Shown piece after piece: positions 42,689-52,090 of a stretch of 64,000 nucleotides of DNA. Below the pieces are notes generated by a model. It worked only from the letters and a program-made list of their open reading frames with translations, was not told the origin of the DNA and did no database searches. The stretch is from Alkalihalobacillus bogoriensis ATCC BAA-922 (GTDB taxonomy: Bacteria > Bacillota > Bacilli > Bacillales > Bacillaceae_F), in contig NZ_JHYI01000022.1 in assembly GCF_000621445.1 (NCBI RefSeq), positions 1 through 64,000 on the forward strand. Reading direction: 5' to 3'. The translations under genes were made by a program, and so were the position numbers. The first letter of the stretch is position 1, and each line of letters begins with the position of its first letter.

Positions 42689-42828
42689 TCCTTCGGGGCA
42701 GGGTGAAATTCCCTACCGGCGGTGATGAAGTGTTGAACTTCTTAGTCCGTGACCCGGTTTTCTTAGGAAAAGCGGTGGATCTGGTGAAACTCCAGGGCCG
42801 ACAGTGAAAGTCTGGATGGGAGAAGGAA
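42689..42828 (+). promoter_or_regulatory. FMN riboswitch (RFN element) upstream of ribD
   Basis: The RFN blocks appear in order: TTCGGGGCAGGGTGAAATTC near 42692, CCCTACCGGCGGTGATG near 42710, TAGTCCGTGACCCG near 42743, GCGGTGGATCTGGTGAA near 42771, GGGCCGACAGTGAAAGTC near 42795, and GGATGGGAGAAGG at the 3' side. The closing helix pairs CTTC (42691-42694) with GAAGG near 42822. FMN binding stops transcription at the hairpin near 42991. Together with its leader this fills the 475-base gap before ribD. Confidence 0.96.
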
Positions 42829-42990
42829 AAGAAACAGCTTTTTTGAAAAAATGAAGCTGATATCTTAGGATAAGTATGTCCAATTACAGGGTGCATCATT
42901 GTTTTTATAAATAATAAAACAATGTTTATTAAGATTACCCATTTTTGGTGAACACAGTTCCTAATTTTCTTTTCATGAAACGACCGACCA

Positions 42991-43022
42991 CCCCTGAAGA
43001 AAATAAGCTTCAGGGGTTTTTG
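42991..43022 (+). terminator. riboswitch-controlled terminator of the rib operon
   Basis: Perfect 9-bp stem CCCCTGAAG/CTTCAGGGG (42991-42999 with 43008-43016) followed by five T, between the FMN riboswitch and ribD. Confidence 0.9.
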
Positions 43023-43048
43023 ACGTTGTTAGAAAGGATTGCGTTGAT

Positions 43049-44134
43049 ATGACTGAACGTGAATATATGCAATTGGCGTTACAATTGGCAAAAAGTGCGA
43101 CTGGGCAAACCTCGCCAAACCCGCTTGTCGGCTCTGTAGTCGTAAAAGACGGAGAAATAGTGGGCCTAGGTGCACACCTCAAAGCGGGAGAAGCACATGC
43201 TGAAGTACACGCGTTAACAATGGCAGGTGAAAAAGCAAAAGGGGCGACGGTTTATGTTACGTTAGAACCGTGTAGTCATTATGGAAAAACACCGCCATGT
43301 GCCAACTTATTAATTGAAAAACAAGTGAAGAAAGTCGTTATTGCATCTGTTGACCCGAATCCTAAAGTAGCTGGGCAAGGGATAAGAAAGTTAGAAGCGG
43401 CAGGCATTGAAGTAGAAGTTGGGTTATTAGAAGAAGAAGCTAAGCAAGTAAATACGGTGTTCTTTCATAACCTTTTGCATAAACGCCCATTTGTCACAAT
43501 GAAATCAGCAACAAGCTTGGATGGGAAAACAGCAACGGTAACAGGTGAAAGTAAATGGATAACAGGTTCTACCGCCCGAGAAGATGTTCATCGATATCGT
43601 CATGAGCATGATGCGATCCTTGTTGGAATTGGAACGGTATTAGCTGATGACCCATCCTTAACAACAAGATTGCAAGGTGGAGGGAATAATCCAATTCGAG
43701 TTATTTTAGATTCGAGCCTAAGAATACCAATGGAAGCTAAGGTTATACAAGATAAAGAAGCTCCGACATGGATTATGACTTTAAATCAAGCAAATCAGGA
43801 GAAAAAAATTGAACTATTACAAGCCGGAGTTGCCGTATTTGAATTTGATACGTTAGATATAAACCCAGTTCTTGCGCTTTTATACGAACAAGGAATCACC
43901 TCATTGTTTGTAGAAGGTGGTGCAAGAGTGAACGGTAGCTTTCTTTTAGCCAATGCGGTTGACCAAATCATTACGTATATTGCTCCAAAATTAATTGGGG
44001 GGGATTTGGCTCCTACGGCTATAGGTGGAAAAGGGTTCGCTAGAATGGAGGAAACGATTGACCTTCATATTCAATCGGTGGAACAAATAGGAGAAGATAT
44101 AAAAATCATTTCTCGCAAGAAAGGGGGACACTAA
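43049..44134 (+). CDS. ribD: bifunctional riboflavin deaminase/reductase RibD
   Basis: A 361-residue enzyme with AAAGGA upstream. Residues 1-145 are the cytidine-deaminase-like part with zinc ligands His50 (and Glu52) in HAEVHAL and Cys75 and Cys84 in PCSHYGKTPPC. Residues 150-355 are the NADPH reductase (SLDGKTATVTGESKWITG, VEGGARVNGSFL). It does two successive steps from the GTP-derived pyrimidine. First gene of the rib operon (ribG in B. subtilis naming). Confidence 0.96.
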   Translation: MTEREYMQLALQLAKSATGQTSPNPLVGSVVVKDGEIVGLGAHLKAGEAHAEVHALTMAGEKAKGATVYVTLEPCSHYGKTPPCANLLIEKQVKKVVIASVDPNPKVAGQGIRKLEAAGIEVEVGLLEEEAKQVNTVFFHNLLHKRPFVTMKSATSLDGKTATVTGESKWITGSTAREDVHRYRHEHDAILVGIGTVLADDPSLTTRLQGGGNNPIRVILDSSLRIPMEAKVIQDKEAPTWIMTLNQANQEKKIELLQAGVAVFEFDTLDINPVLALLYEQGITSLFVEGGARVNGSFLLANAVDQIITYIAPKLIGGDLAPTAIGGKGFARMEETIDLHIQSVEQIGEDIKIISRKKGGH

Positions 44135-44787
44135 TGTTTACAGGAATTATTGAGGAAAAAGGTAAAATTGGAGCTATTCAACAAAAAAATGAAGCTATCG
44201 TGATGACAATTGAAGCAAATGAAATATTAAAGGATGTTCATTTAGGAGATAGTATCGCTGTAAATGGAGTTTGTTTAACGGTGACTTCGTTTACAACAAA
44301 GTCATTTACAGTAGATTTAATGCCGGAAACGGTACGAAATACAAGTTTAAAGCTTCTTTCTAGAGGTTCAAATGTAAACTTAGAACGAGCGATGGCAGCA
44401 GGTGGCAGGTTTGGTGGACATTTTGTGTCAGGACATGTCGATGGAATTGGAACAATTGTAAAAAAACAACCGGTCGACAATGCGATTTATTACGAAATTG
44501 AAGTACCACAAGAGCTGAGACGTTATTTTATTGTAAAAGGTTCAGTAGCCATTGATGGAACAAGTTTGACCGTATTTGGCGTAACTGATTCTACGTTTAC
44601 GGTTTCCATCATCCCACATACTGTTCAAGAAACGATTATTGGGGACAAAGGGGTTGGAGATATCGTCAATTTAGAATGCGATATGATTGGAAAGTATATT
44701 GAACAATTTATAACACAACGTTTTTCTAATCAAACGTCACAGCAATCAATTACATCTCAATTTTTAGAGGAAAATGGATTTAAATAA
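44134..44787 (+). CDS. ribE: riboflavin synthase, alpha subunit
   Basis: A 217-residue enzyme; its ATG overlaps the ribD stop by one base. It has two similar lumazine-binding barrels: MFTGIIEEKG with VNGVCLTVTSF in the first, GHFVSGHVDGIGTI with IDGTSLTVFGV in the second. It dismutates two 6,7-dimethyl-8-ribityllumazine to riboflavin. Confidence 0.96.
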   Translation: MFTGIIEEKGKIGAIQQKNEAIVMTIEANEILKDVHLGDSIAVNGVCLTVTSFTTKSFTVDLMPETVRNTSLKLLSRGSNVNLERAMAAGGRFGGHFVSGHVDGIGTIVKKQPVDNAIYYEIEVPQELRRYFIVKGSVAIDGTSLTVFGVTDSTFTVSIIPHTVQETIIGDKGVGDIVNLECDMIGKYIEQFITQRFSNQTSQQSITSQFLEENGFK

Positions 44788-44808
44788 GTTAAAAAAGGGG
44801 TGGAACTT

Positions 44809-46002
44809 ATGTTTGATAAAATAGAAGAAGCAATTTATGAACTAATGCAAGGGAAGGTTGTCATCGTTTGTGACGATGAAGACCGTGAAAATGAAGGTGA
44901 TTTTGTAAGTTTGGCTGAAAAAACAACACCAGAAGTCATTAATTTTATGATTAAATATGGTCGTGGTCTTGTTTGTGCCCCCATTACTGAAGCACGAGCA
45001 AAAGAGCTAGAACTCGTTCCGATGGTTGATCATAATACAGACCCACATGGTACGGCTTTCACAGTCAGTGTTGACCATCATACGACAACAACAGGGATAT
45101 CAGCGCAAGAGCGTTCTACAACTGTAATGGCGTTAATCGATGAATCGACAAAAAAACATCATTTTAAACGTCCTGGTCATATTTTTCCGTTAATTGCAAA
45201 AGACGGTGGTGTCTTGCGTAGAGCTGGTCATACAGAAGCAGCTGTAGATTTAGCGAGATTATGTGGCGCCAAACCCGCAGGTGTCATTTGTGAAATTATT
45301 AAAGATGATGGTACGATGGCACGTGTACCTGACCTACGAAAAATTGCGGATGAGCATGATTTAAAAATGATTACGATAAAAGACTTAATCCAATATCGCC
45401 ACCGCAAGGATAAATTAGTCAAACAAGAAGTGGAAATCAAGCTTCCAACTGAATTTGGTGATTTTAAAGCTGTTGGTTACTCAGACATCCTAGAAGGAAA
45501 AGAAAGTGTGGCATTAATTAAAGGAGATATTGTTCCAGGTGAACCTACATTAGTTCGCGTTCACTCAGAATGTTTAACAGGTGATGTCTTTGGTTCACAT
45601 CGTTGTGATTGTGGTCCTCAGTTACATGCAGCATTAGCACAAATCGAGCAAGAAGGCCAAGGAGTTCTGCTTTATATGAGACAAGAAGGCCGTGGAATTG
45701 GTCTTATCAACAAAATGAAAGCTTATAAATTACAAGAAGAAGGCTTTGACACAGTAGAAGCCAATGAAAAATTAGGATTTGGACCTGATCTTCGGGATTA
45801 TGGAATTGGCGCACAAATTTTACGTGATCTCGGCATTACAAAAATGAGATTATTAACAAATAACCCTAGAAAGATTACAGGATTAAGTGGATATGGTCTA
45901 GAAATTGTTGACCGTGTACCACTGCAACTGCCACATAATAAAGATAATGAAGGTTATTTGCGAACAAAACATAATAAATTAGGGCATATGCTTCATTTTT
46001 AA
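44809..46002 (+). CDS. ribBA: bifunctional DHBP synthase/GTP cyclohydrolase II
   Basis: A 397-residue enzyme. The ATG at 44809 has AAAAGGGG upstream. Residues 1-200 are 3,4-dihydroxy-2-butanone 4-phosphate synthase ([30 protein letters not shown]). Residues 205-397 are GTP cyclohydrolase II with the zinc Cys set in [18 protein letters not shown] and the RQEGRGIG loop. It supplies both riboflavin precursors. Confidence 0.97.
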   Translation: MFDKIEEAIYELMQGKVVIVCDDEDRENEGDFVSLAEKTTPEVINFMIKYGRGLVCAPITEARAKELELVPMVDHNTDPHGTAFTVSVDHHTTTTGISAQERSTTVMALIDESTKKHHFKRPGHIFPLIAKDGGVLRRAGHTEAAVDLARLCGAKPAGVICEIIKDDGTMARVPDLRKIADEHDLKMITIKDLIQYRHRKDKLVKQEVEIKLPTEFGDFKAVGYSDILEGKESVALIKGDIVPGEPTLVRVHSECLTGDVFGSHRCDCGPQLHAALAQIEQEGQGVLLYMRQEGRGIGLINKMKAYKLQEEGFDTVEANEKLGFGPDLRDYGIGAQILRDLGITKMRLLTNNPRKITGLSGYGLEIVDRVPLQLPHNKDNEGYLRTKHNKLGHMLHF

Positions 46003-46058
46003 TTTGTTTTTTATCCGCTTTTTAAAGCAGACTTTATACAATTTAGGAGGAAACAAAC

Positions 46059-46529
46059 ATGGGAAAAACATTTGAAGGAAATTTAGTAGGTTCAGGATTA
46101 AAAGTAGGTATCGTTGTTGGGCGTTTTAATGAATTTATTACGAGTAAACTACTTGGTGGGGCACAAGATGCGCTAAAACGACATGGGGTTGAATCAGATA
46201 ACGTTGATGTTGCTTGGGTACCAGGTGCATTTGAAATACCATTTGCTGCTAAAAAAATGGCAGATTCAAAAAAATATGATGCTGTGATTACGTTAGGAAC
46301 AGTTATACGAGGGTCAACACCGCATTTTGATTATGTTTGTAGTGAAGTTGCCAAAGGAGTTGGAGCATTATCTTTGCAATCTGGGATTCCTGTTATCTTT
46401 GGAGTATTGACAACAGATACAATTGAGCAAGCGATTGAGCGCGCTGGAACAAAAGCAGGAAATAAAGGCTGGGATGCGGCAACTGCTGCGATTGAAATGG
46501 CAAACTTAAGTCGTTCATTGGAACAGTAA
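46059..46529 (+). CDS. ribH: 6,7-dimethyl-8-ribityllumazine synthase
   Basis: A 156-residue enzyme with AGGAGGAAA upstream. [47 protein letters not shown] and [26 protein letters not shown] are the lumazine synthase marks; the catalytic His lies in the STPHFDY segment. It forms the ring substrate of RibE. Confidence 0.97.
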   Translation: MGKTFEGNLVGSGLKVGIVVGRFNEFITSKLLGGAQDALKRHGVESDNVDVAWVPGAFEIPFAAKKMADSKKYDAVITLGTVIRGSTPHFDYVCSEVAKGVGALSLQSGIPVIFGVLTTDTIEQAIERAGTKAGNKGWDAATAAIEMANLSRSLEQ

Positions 46530-46673
46530 TGTAAGGCTTTAGCATTGTATTTCCTGTGAAATAGCTCATTTTCTTGAAGCTTTACTCACATGAAACTGGA
46601 CGAATATGGACAGGTTACAAAAATAAGGCCAATAGACTTATCTCAAATTCCTCTCTGCGATGAACAAATAGAA

Positions 46674-46682
46674 TGGTATAAT
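46674..46682 (+). promoter_or_regulatory. extended -10 promoter before ribT
   Basis: TGGTATAAT is a full extended -10 element about 60 bases before the ribT start. It suggests that ribT, here 212 bases after ribH, can be transcribed apart from the rib operon. Nothing else clear is seen in this gap. Confidence 0.5.
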
Positions 46683-46741
46683 CATATAGTGAAGAAAAAT
46701 AACAAAAAATGTTTCTTTTATTACACAAAGAGGGATGAACA

Positions 46742-47089
46742 ATGCTAATTAAGTATAAATCATCATGGAAAAAGATAGCGATGGGCCTTATTTCGTTTAT
46801 GCCAGGAGAAAAAGATATAAAGAAACTTCAAGAAACGATTGAGCGTTATGAACAAGACTCGAATTGGGACCTCTACTTATGGAAACAAGAAGATATAGTA
46901 GGGATAATTGGGATTCGGCTCCTCAATGATGGGAAAGCGGAATTATGTCATCTAAGTGTGAATCCTTCTTTTCGTCATGAAGGAATTGGAAAAAAGATGG
47001 TTGACGCCGTGAAACGAGTAACTAAAAGTGAATTAATTCCAAATGAAAATACAAAAGATTTTTTTATAACGTGTGAAATGAAAGAATAA
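46742..47089 (+). CDS. ribT: GNAT-family protein RibT
   Basis: A 115-residue protein with AAAGAGGGATG upstream. MLIKYKSSWKKIAMGLISFMPGEKDIKKLQ at the start and SVNPSFRHEGIGKKMVDAVKR (acetyl-CoA binding) match RibT, the last gene of the B. subtilis rib operon. The family is that of N-acetyltransferases; its job in flavin metabolism is unknown. Confidence 0.9.
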   Translation: MLIKYKSSWKKIAMGLISFMPGEKDIKKLQETIERYEQDSNWDLYLWKQEDIVGIIGIRLLNDGKAELCHLSVNPSFRHEGIGKKMVDAVKRVTKSELIPNENTKDFFITCEMKE

Positions 47090-47119
47090 GAAGGGGGAGT
47101 TATATCCCCTTCTTTTTTT
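47089..47119. terminator. bidirectional terminator between ribT and ypuF
   Basis: Stem AGAAGGGG/CCCCTTCT (47089-47096 with 47106-47113) with a T-run on the plus strand; on the minus strand the arm codes the KKKGI end of YpuF. Confidence 0.78.
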
Positions 47120-47630
47120 CTTTCCGTATTTTTTTCTGGTGCTGTCGCTCTTCGATAACGTCTGAGCGGTCACGTAATGTATGTTTATGTAGTAAAAATT
47201 CGTTAGAGAAATCAGTGGGTGCCCCCCATAAACAATGGTGTCGTTCACAATGTTCCCTACATATAGCGAGTAAGTGTTCGTCATGTAAAGGTATATCTAT
47301 ATCTTTGTATGGCTTTTTAGTTTGTAACGATTCAATACATTGCGTGATTTGATGTAAAAGAGAGGAAACATCGATTCCTAGTTTTGTTAGTTTTGCTTGT
47401 TCATGCGTAATGATGGTTTTTGCACTTTCAAGCATTTTATTCGCGCCTATTCGATTGTTTCTTCTATAATGGTAAAGGCCTACGGCGAGTTGAATTAATC
47501 CAACCCAATGCTTTTCTCTTTCATGTATGGGTGCTTCTTTCCAATATTCTTCTAGAATTTCATGGCATTCAAAATAGTCACGTAAACCATGAAAATGGAC
47601 GAGATAGTCGATATAAGGCTGTGGGTACAT
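47100..47630 (-). CDS. ypuF: DUF309 family protein YpuF
   Basis: A 176-residue protein with AAAGGAG nine bases before ATG. YLVHFHGLRDYFECHEILEEYWKE and KHWVGLIQLAVGLYHYRRNNRIGANKMLESA are the DUF309 marks (helical, possible metal site through the HEILEE and H residues). Function unknown. It stands next to scpA as ypuF does in B. subtilis, but here it faces the other way. Confidence 0.85.
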   Translation of the reverse strand: MYPQPYIDYLVHFHGLRDYFECHEILEEYWKEAPIHEREKHWVGLIQLAVGLYHYRRNNRIGANKMLESAKTIITHEQAKLTKLGIDVSSLLHQITQCIESLQTKKPYKDIDIPLHDEHLLAICREHCERHHCLWGAPTDFSNEFLLHKHTLRDRSDVIEERQHQKKIRKEKKKGI

Positions 47631-47714
47631 GAAGGACGACTCCTTTTGTGAAAATATGCATTTACACTAAGTGTAACATATTTTGAAACGGATGATTTCA
47701 GTTTCGTCAAAATA

Positions 47715-47723
47715 TGATATAAT
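47715..47723 (+). promoter_or_regulatory. extended -10 promoter of the scpAB operon
   Basis: TGATATAAT lies about 45 bases before the scpA start codon; no strong -35 box is seen. Confidence 0.55.
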
Positions 47724-47768
47724 CACCTCTAGCAAATAAACGCTGAACTACGTGTTCACGGAGGGATT

Positions 47769-48548
47769 ATGAACCAATATAATGTAAAACTGGATGCCTT
47801 TGAAGGTCCACTTGATTTATTACTTCATTTAATTAATCAAGCTGAAGTAGATATATATGATATTCCTGTCGCTCATATTACCGGGCAATATTTAGAATAT
47901 ATTAAGGCGATGAAAGAGTTGCAGTTAGATGTGGCGAGTGAGTACTTAGTGATGGCTGCTACACTGTTAGCGATAAAAAGTAAAATGCTGTTGCCAAAAC
48001 AACAAGAGGAGTTATTTGATGACGAATTTCTCGGTGAGGAAGAAGATGACCCTCGTCAAGAACTGATGAATCGATTGATTGAATACCGAAAATATAAAGA
48101 AGCAGCCCAAGAGCTACAAGACCGTGAACAAGATCGAGCACTTATTCATACAAAACCTCCAAGTAGTTTGGATGAATATTTAACGGAAGAAGACCGGTCT
48201 GTCGTTACGGTTAAAGGTGTGAGCTTATTTGATATGATCGGTGCTTATCAAAATATGTTAAAGCGAAAAAAGCTCAAAGCACCTCGAACAACAACAGTAA
48301 AAAATCAAGAGTATTCCATTGATACGAGAATGGGCGAAATTATGGAGGAATTAAGCCGATATAATGGACAAGCGACCTTTTACTCTTTATTTACGTATCA
48401 AGACCGCTCACATATGGTTGTCACGTTTCTAGCCATTTTAGAGCTTATGAAGAGTCGTTCCATTTATTGCAAACAGGAAAAGAATTTTGATGACATTTTA
48501 ATTTTTACAAAAAAGGAGGAAGGAGACTATGACGTTAAAAGAACTTAA
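47769..48548 (+). CDS. scpA: segregation and condensation protein ScpA
   Basis: A 259-residue kleisin with CGGAGGG upstream. It links the Smc heads and helps chromosome segregation. LDAFEGPLDLLLHLINQAEVDIYDIPVAHITGQYLEYI at the N-terminus is the ScpA mark; the C-terminal winged helix contains VVTFLAILELMKSR. It overlaps scpB by 20 bases. Confidence 0.97.
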   Translation: MNQYNVKLDAFEGPLDLLLHLINQAEVDIYDIPVAHITGQYLEYIKAMKELQLDVASEYLVMAATLLAIKSKMLLPKQQEELFDDEFLGEEEDDPRQELMNRLIEYRKYKEAAQELQDREQDRALIHTKPPSSLDEYLTEEDRSVVTVKGVSLFDMIGAYQNMLKRKKLKAPRTTTVKNQEYSIDTRMGEIMEELSRYNGQATFYSLFTYQDRSHMVVTFLAILELMKSRSIYCKQEKNFDDILIFTKKEEGDYDVKRT

Positions 48549-49122
48549 GGGAGTGATTGAAGGATTGTTGTTTGCGGCTGGAGACGAAGGACTCACATGC
48601 AAACAAATTGCTGAAGTCATGGAGACAGAAGAAATGACAATCATGAATATCCTCTCAGAATTAATGGTCTCCTATCAAAAAAAAGATAGGGGTATGCAAC
48701 TTGTTGAAGTAGCTGGGACATATCAGCTGGCGACAAAGCGGGAGCATGCTGACTACTTTAAGCGCTTAGCTTATTCCCCAACGCATACGGGATTATCCCA
48801 AGCTGCACTAGAAACACTAGCAATAATCGCTTATAAACAACCAATTACAAGAATTGAAGTAGAAGAAGTTCGCGGAGTAAAATCAGAGAAAGCGATCCAA
48901 ACATTAGTAACAAAATTATTAATAAAAGAAGTTGGTCGTATGGATGGAACAGGCCGAGCGATTTTATACGGTACAACAAAAGAGTTTCTCGATTATTTTG
49001 GGTTAAACACAATTGAAAACCTTCCCCCACTACCAGAAGCGATTGATGAGTTGGCAGTGGAAGAAGAAGCGGATTTATTCTTTAAAAAGTTTGAAGAAAC
49101 TTTAGATGGGGTAAATAAGTAA
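48529..49122 (+). CDS. scpB: segregation and condensation protein ScpB
   Basis: A 197-residue protein with two winged-helix domains. GVIEGLLFAAGDEGLT and LSQAALETLAIIAYKQPITRIEVEEVRGV are the ScpB marks. It binds ScpA in the Smc-ScpAB condensin. The C-terminus is acidic. GGAGGAAGGAG precedes its start inside the scpA frame. Confidence 0.97.
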   Translation: MTLKELKGVIEGLLFAAGDEGLTCKQIAEVMETEEMTIMNILSELMVSYQKKDRGMQLVEVAGTYQLATKREHADYFKRLAYSPTHTGLSQAALETLAIIAYKQPITRIEVEEVRGVKSEKAIQTLVTKLLIKEVGRMDGTGRAILYGTTKEFLDYFGLNTIENLPPLPEAIDELAVEEEADLFFKKFEETLDGVNK

Positions 49123-49208
49123 AATAAATCTAATATTTTCTCTCTTTTACGCGTTATGTTTGTTATACTAATATAAACGCTTACAAAACCATTTCTGGAG
49201 GGAAGATT

Positions 49209-49619
49209 GTGTTACTAAAAAAAGCAATAGGTTATGAATTACAAAAGGAAAAGCCGAACACGTCAGAAGACTTCTTTAATCGTTCCATCGTTTCTTATGT
49301 AGAAGATGGTGTTGAAAAAGAATTTTCCGTCTTGTATGTACGTTATTTCGATGAAGTTTTTTCTGAGTTTCTACCTTATGAACAAGACCCACTCTTTTCT
49401 GTTCATGAGCGGGATGTGTCATTTAAAGATACTGTTGCACTTGTTAGTTTATTAGCTGTTCCAAATAATAAAAACAAAAAAAGAATATATATTAATGAAA
49501 AAAAAGAGCTATCTTCAATGTATGCTAATGTCGATTTGCAATTAGTAAAAAATATTTTTACAGAGATTGAAGAAAAAGGCGAATATATGTTAAATGGTAC
49601 AGTTAAACTATCAGTGTAA
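49209..49619 (+). CDS. hypothetical protein between scpB and ypuI
   Basis: A 136-residue protein with GGAGGGAAG before a GTG start. It begins MLLKKAIGYELQKEKPNTSEDFF and has VEKEFSVLYVRYFDEVFSEFLPYEQD, probably an alpha/beta protein, with no signal peptide or membrane segment. I do not recognise it. The 86 bases after scpB hold a promoter-like TTGTTATACTAAT at about 49159-49171, so it may have its own start. Confidence 0.7.
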   Translation: MLLKKAIGYELQKEKPNTSEDFFNRSIVSYVEDGVEKEFSVLYVRYFDEVFSEFLPYEQDPLFSVHERDVSFKDTVALVSLLAVPNNKNKKRIYINEKKELSSMYANVDLQLVKNIFTEIEEKGEYMLNGTVKLSV

Positions 49620-49718
49620 AAAGATTGATTTATTTTATGACAAACAAAGGCTTTCTAATGCAGAATGTCGTATAATTTAAATAGAATCGAAACAACGATG
49701 AGCTGGAGGTGATCGCTA

Positions 49719-50207
49719 ATGGGAAATACGTTGGTTCAAAACCAATTAACATTAGCGCATGATACGTTATTAGAAATATGCAGCAAGCTTAGTCATTTTT
49801 TAGACGAAACAACGTTAACAGACATTATTAACGACTCTACAGGTGATGAAGAATACTTTAAATCCGTGTTATCGTCATTGCGTCGTGTTCTTGTTTTTTG
49901 TGAAGAAGGCAAAGAAGCAAGTGAAATTATTTTAAATGGGAAAACATTTCGAAAAGTAGCTGCTGAAAAGACATTATTTTGGATTTACCATCACTGTGTT
50001 GAGGAGTTTTTTAACCCAAGAGTCGATAATTGGTATGAAGATAGCCGTTCTGCTTACACGGGAAAAAATGCGATTCATTTTTCAAAGCAAGTTCCTACTT
50101 CTTTAAAAGATGTCATGAAAACAATTGAAGGACCATTCCAAACGATTCGCGAAGAATTAGAGTACTATGAAACAGATTTCCAAACGAAAATGATGCAAAC
50201 GAAATAA
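49719..50207 (+). CDS. ypuI: DUF3907 family protein YpuI
   Basis: A 162-residue helical protein with GGAGGTGA upstream. VLSSLRRVLVFCEEGKEASEIIL, AEKTLFWIYHHCVEEFFNPR and DSRSAYTGKNAIHFSKQVP are the DUF3907 marks. Function unknown. Same place after scpB as in B. subtilis. Confidence 0.88.
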   Translation: MGNTLVQNQLTLAHDTLLEICSKLSHFLDETTLTDIINDSTGDEEYFKSVLSSLRRVLVFCEEGKEASEIILNGKTFRKVAAEKTLFWIYHHCVEEFFNPRVDNWYEDSRSAYTGKNAIHFSKQVPTSLKDVMKTIEGPFQTIREELEYYETDFQTKMMQTK

Positions 50208-50211
50208 TTGT

Positions 50212-50246
50212 AAAAAGCTGTACAGAAAACTCTGTACAGCTTTTTT
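50212..50246. terminator. terminator between ypuI and the DUF2935 gene
   Basis: Perfect stem AAAAAGCTGTACAGA/TCTGTACAGCTTTTT (50212-50226 with 50231-50245), A and T tracts on both sides, between two convergent genes. Confidence 0.9.
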
Positions 50247-50253
50247 GACCTTT

Positions 50254-51060
50254 CTACCAATCTGAACGTGGTGAAGTCGGGTCACAGTGTGGCGCTTGTA
50301 AATCTGTCGACTCAGCAAGCTTCATTAAATAATAACATTCTTCCCGCGCCATATGATCCGCCATTAACCCTTGTAATGTACCAAGCATTCGGTTTGTCAT
50401 TTCTAATTCCTCTAACTCATCTAAAAAGTTCTTAAAAAGGATAATTTCTAGTTGAACTTGGTCATTAAAGCGATCTAGTGCTGGAAACTTATCAATATTT
50501 GCTCGTAAGTAACCAGCCATTTCAACGGCTTTTATATAATATTGTTCAAAAGTCTTGGTGAAATCTTGACTCTTTTCTAACAGCTTCTTTTCCACCATAT
50601 CTAATGAACCGGAAATACCATCTGCGTGACCCGCTGCATCTAAAAGCCATACGAGATGGTGATGCAGCGGGTGACATGCTGGTGGAATCTCTTCGTTTAG
50701 TAAGTATGGTAAGATTCTAATATATTCTTCTACTTCATTAACCATATGATTTAGAAAAGTGGGTGAAAGTTCAATCACAACGTCACCGACTAAATGTTCC
50801 TTTATGATATCTAATTTAAATTCTCGAATTTCTTTTGCATACACGATCGCTTCTTCTGATAGTTGTAATAATTGTTCTCTTGTCATCGGTTGTTTCGAAC
50901 GATAAAGAAGATTGTCAAACATTTCGATAAAATGCTTCGCTGTTGCGACATGTTCTTCTTCTCGTGGTGATAATGTGTCATAAATAAAACGACTATGGTC
51001 TCCTAGTACTTGTAACCAAAAATGATGTTCAAACAATGCTGTTTCTTCAAAGCTTTTCAT
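50254..51060 (-). CDS. DUF2935 family protein
   Basis: A 268-residue helical protein with AAGGAGG upstream. It seems to hold two similar helical bundles: LFEHHFWLQVLGDHSRFIYD with EIREFKLDIIKEHLVGDVVIELSPTFLNHMVNEVEEYI, and then LHHHLVWLLDAAGHADGI. The many His and Glu at helix positions point to a metal site of the hemerythrin- or ferritin-like kind. Common in spore formers; function unknown. It is divergent from the superoxide dismutase gene. Confidence 0.85.
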   Translation of the reverse strand: MKSFEETALFEHHFWLQVLGDHSRFIYDTLSPREEEHVATAKHFIEMFDNLLYRSKQPMTREQLLQLSEEAIVYAKEIREFKLDIIKEHLVGDVVIELSPTFLNHMVNEVEEYIRILPYLLNEEIPPACHPLHHHLVWLLDAAGHADGISGSLDMVEKKLLEKSQDFTKTFEQYYIKAVEMAGYLRANIDKFPALDRFNDQVQLEIILFKNFLDELEELEMTNRMLGTLQGLMADHMAREECYYLMKLAESTDLQAPHCDPTSPRSDW

Positions 51061-51186
51061 TCTAGCACAACCTCCTTATTGTCAATCACCATACAATATG
51101 CAGAACAAAAAGAGACCGTGACATATGCACAAAAATGGTTTCCTCTAGCATATAGTAAAGCGACACGCGCAAAAGGAGGAAGAAAC

Positions 51187-52080
51187 GTGCAAGAATATAA
51201 ACAGGAGCTACAAGCATGGGTGCAGGAATTGAAGGAAACGTATATGGGATTTTCAGAGTTGCGACAAGCCAATGATGATGATGGTTTGTTAGAAAAAATT
51301 GAGGCATTAGAGGCTACGTTTGATAAAGAGGAAGAAGACCTTGAGGAATTATATAGTGCTGCAATGGACGTGTATAAAGAATGGGCAAGAGAAGAGGAAG
51401 ACGAAGAAAGAAAAGAAATAAAACAGATGTTAGGAATAGGGAAATCAGGAGGAAGGGTTCCAATTGGAGGACATACATTACCACCTTTACCTTATGATTA
51501 TGCAGCGCTAGAGCCGTACATCTCGAAAGAAATTATGAGGTTACATCATACAAAGCACCATCAAAGTTATGTGGACGGCTTAAATAAAGCGGAAAAAGAA
51601 TTAGAAAAAAGCCGAAAAACTGGGGATTTTGAGCTAGTCAAACATTGGGAAAGAGAATTAGCTTTCCATGGGGCTGGTCATTATTTGCACACTATTTTTT
51701 GGAATGTCATGTGTCCTCGTGGAGGTGGGGTTGCAACGAGAGACATAGGCAACCAAATAAATCAAGATTTTGGAAGTTTTGACCAATTCAAAAAACACTT
51801 CTCAGAAGCAGCAAAAAATGTAGAAGGAGTTGGCTGGACAATTCTTGTGTGGGCTCCCCGATCTCATCGCTTAGAAATTTTAACTGCTGAAAAGCACCAA
51901 AATTTAAGCCAATGGGATATCATTCCATTACTTCCTCTAGATGTATGGGAGCATGCGTATTATTTACAATACAAAAATGAGCGGGAAGAATACATTAAAA
52001 ATTGGTGGAATGTCATTAGTTGGTCTCATGTTAATGAACGATTTACGGAAGCTAAAAAAATTAAGTGGACACCTTATTAA
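51187..52080 (+). CDS. Fe/Mn-family superoxide dismutase with N-terminal extension
   Basis: A 297-residue protein. The GTG at 51187 has AAAGGAGGAAG upstream; the frame from 51022 overlaps the divergent gene and is not used. Residues 1-90 are an acidic, helical, probably coiled-coil extension. The SOD domain starts near 97 (LPPLPYDYAALEPYI) and has LHHTKHHQSYVDGLNKA, FHGAGHYLHTIFW and PLDVWEHAYYLQY with the His, His, Asp, His metal set. It resembles B. subtilis SodF, which also has extra N-terminal sequence. It removes superoxide; a spore role is possible. Confidence 0.9.
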   Translation: MQEYKQELQAWVQELKETYMGFSELRQANDDDGLLEKIEALEATFDKEEEDLEELYSAAMDVYKEWAREEEDEERKEIKQMLGIGKSGGRVPIGGHTLPPLPYDYAALEPYISKEIMRLHHTKHHQSYVDGLNKAEKELEKSRKTGDFELVKHWERELAFHGAGHYLHTIFWNVMCPRGGGVATRDIGNQINQDFGSFDQFKKHFSEAAKNVEGVGWTILVWAPRSHRLEILTAEKHQNLSQWDIIPLLPLDVWEHAYYLQYKNEREEYIKNWWNVISWSHVNERFTEAKKIKWTPY

Positions 52081-52090
52081 GTTATTAATT

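Noticed and set aside
46590-46748. A 52-codon ORF upstream of ribT (begins MKLDEYGQVTKI)
   Set aside because: It looks protein-like but has no ribosome site, holds the extended -10 element of ribT, and overlaps the ribT start.
51022-51186. Extended start of the superoxide dismutase frame
   Set aside because: It overlaps the start of the divergent DUF2935 gene and would bypass the strong AAAGGAGG site before the GTG at 51187.
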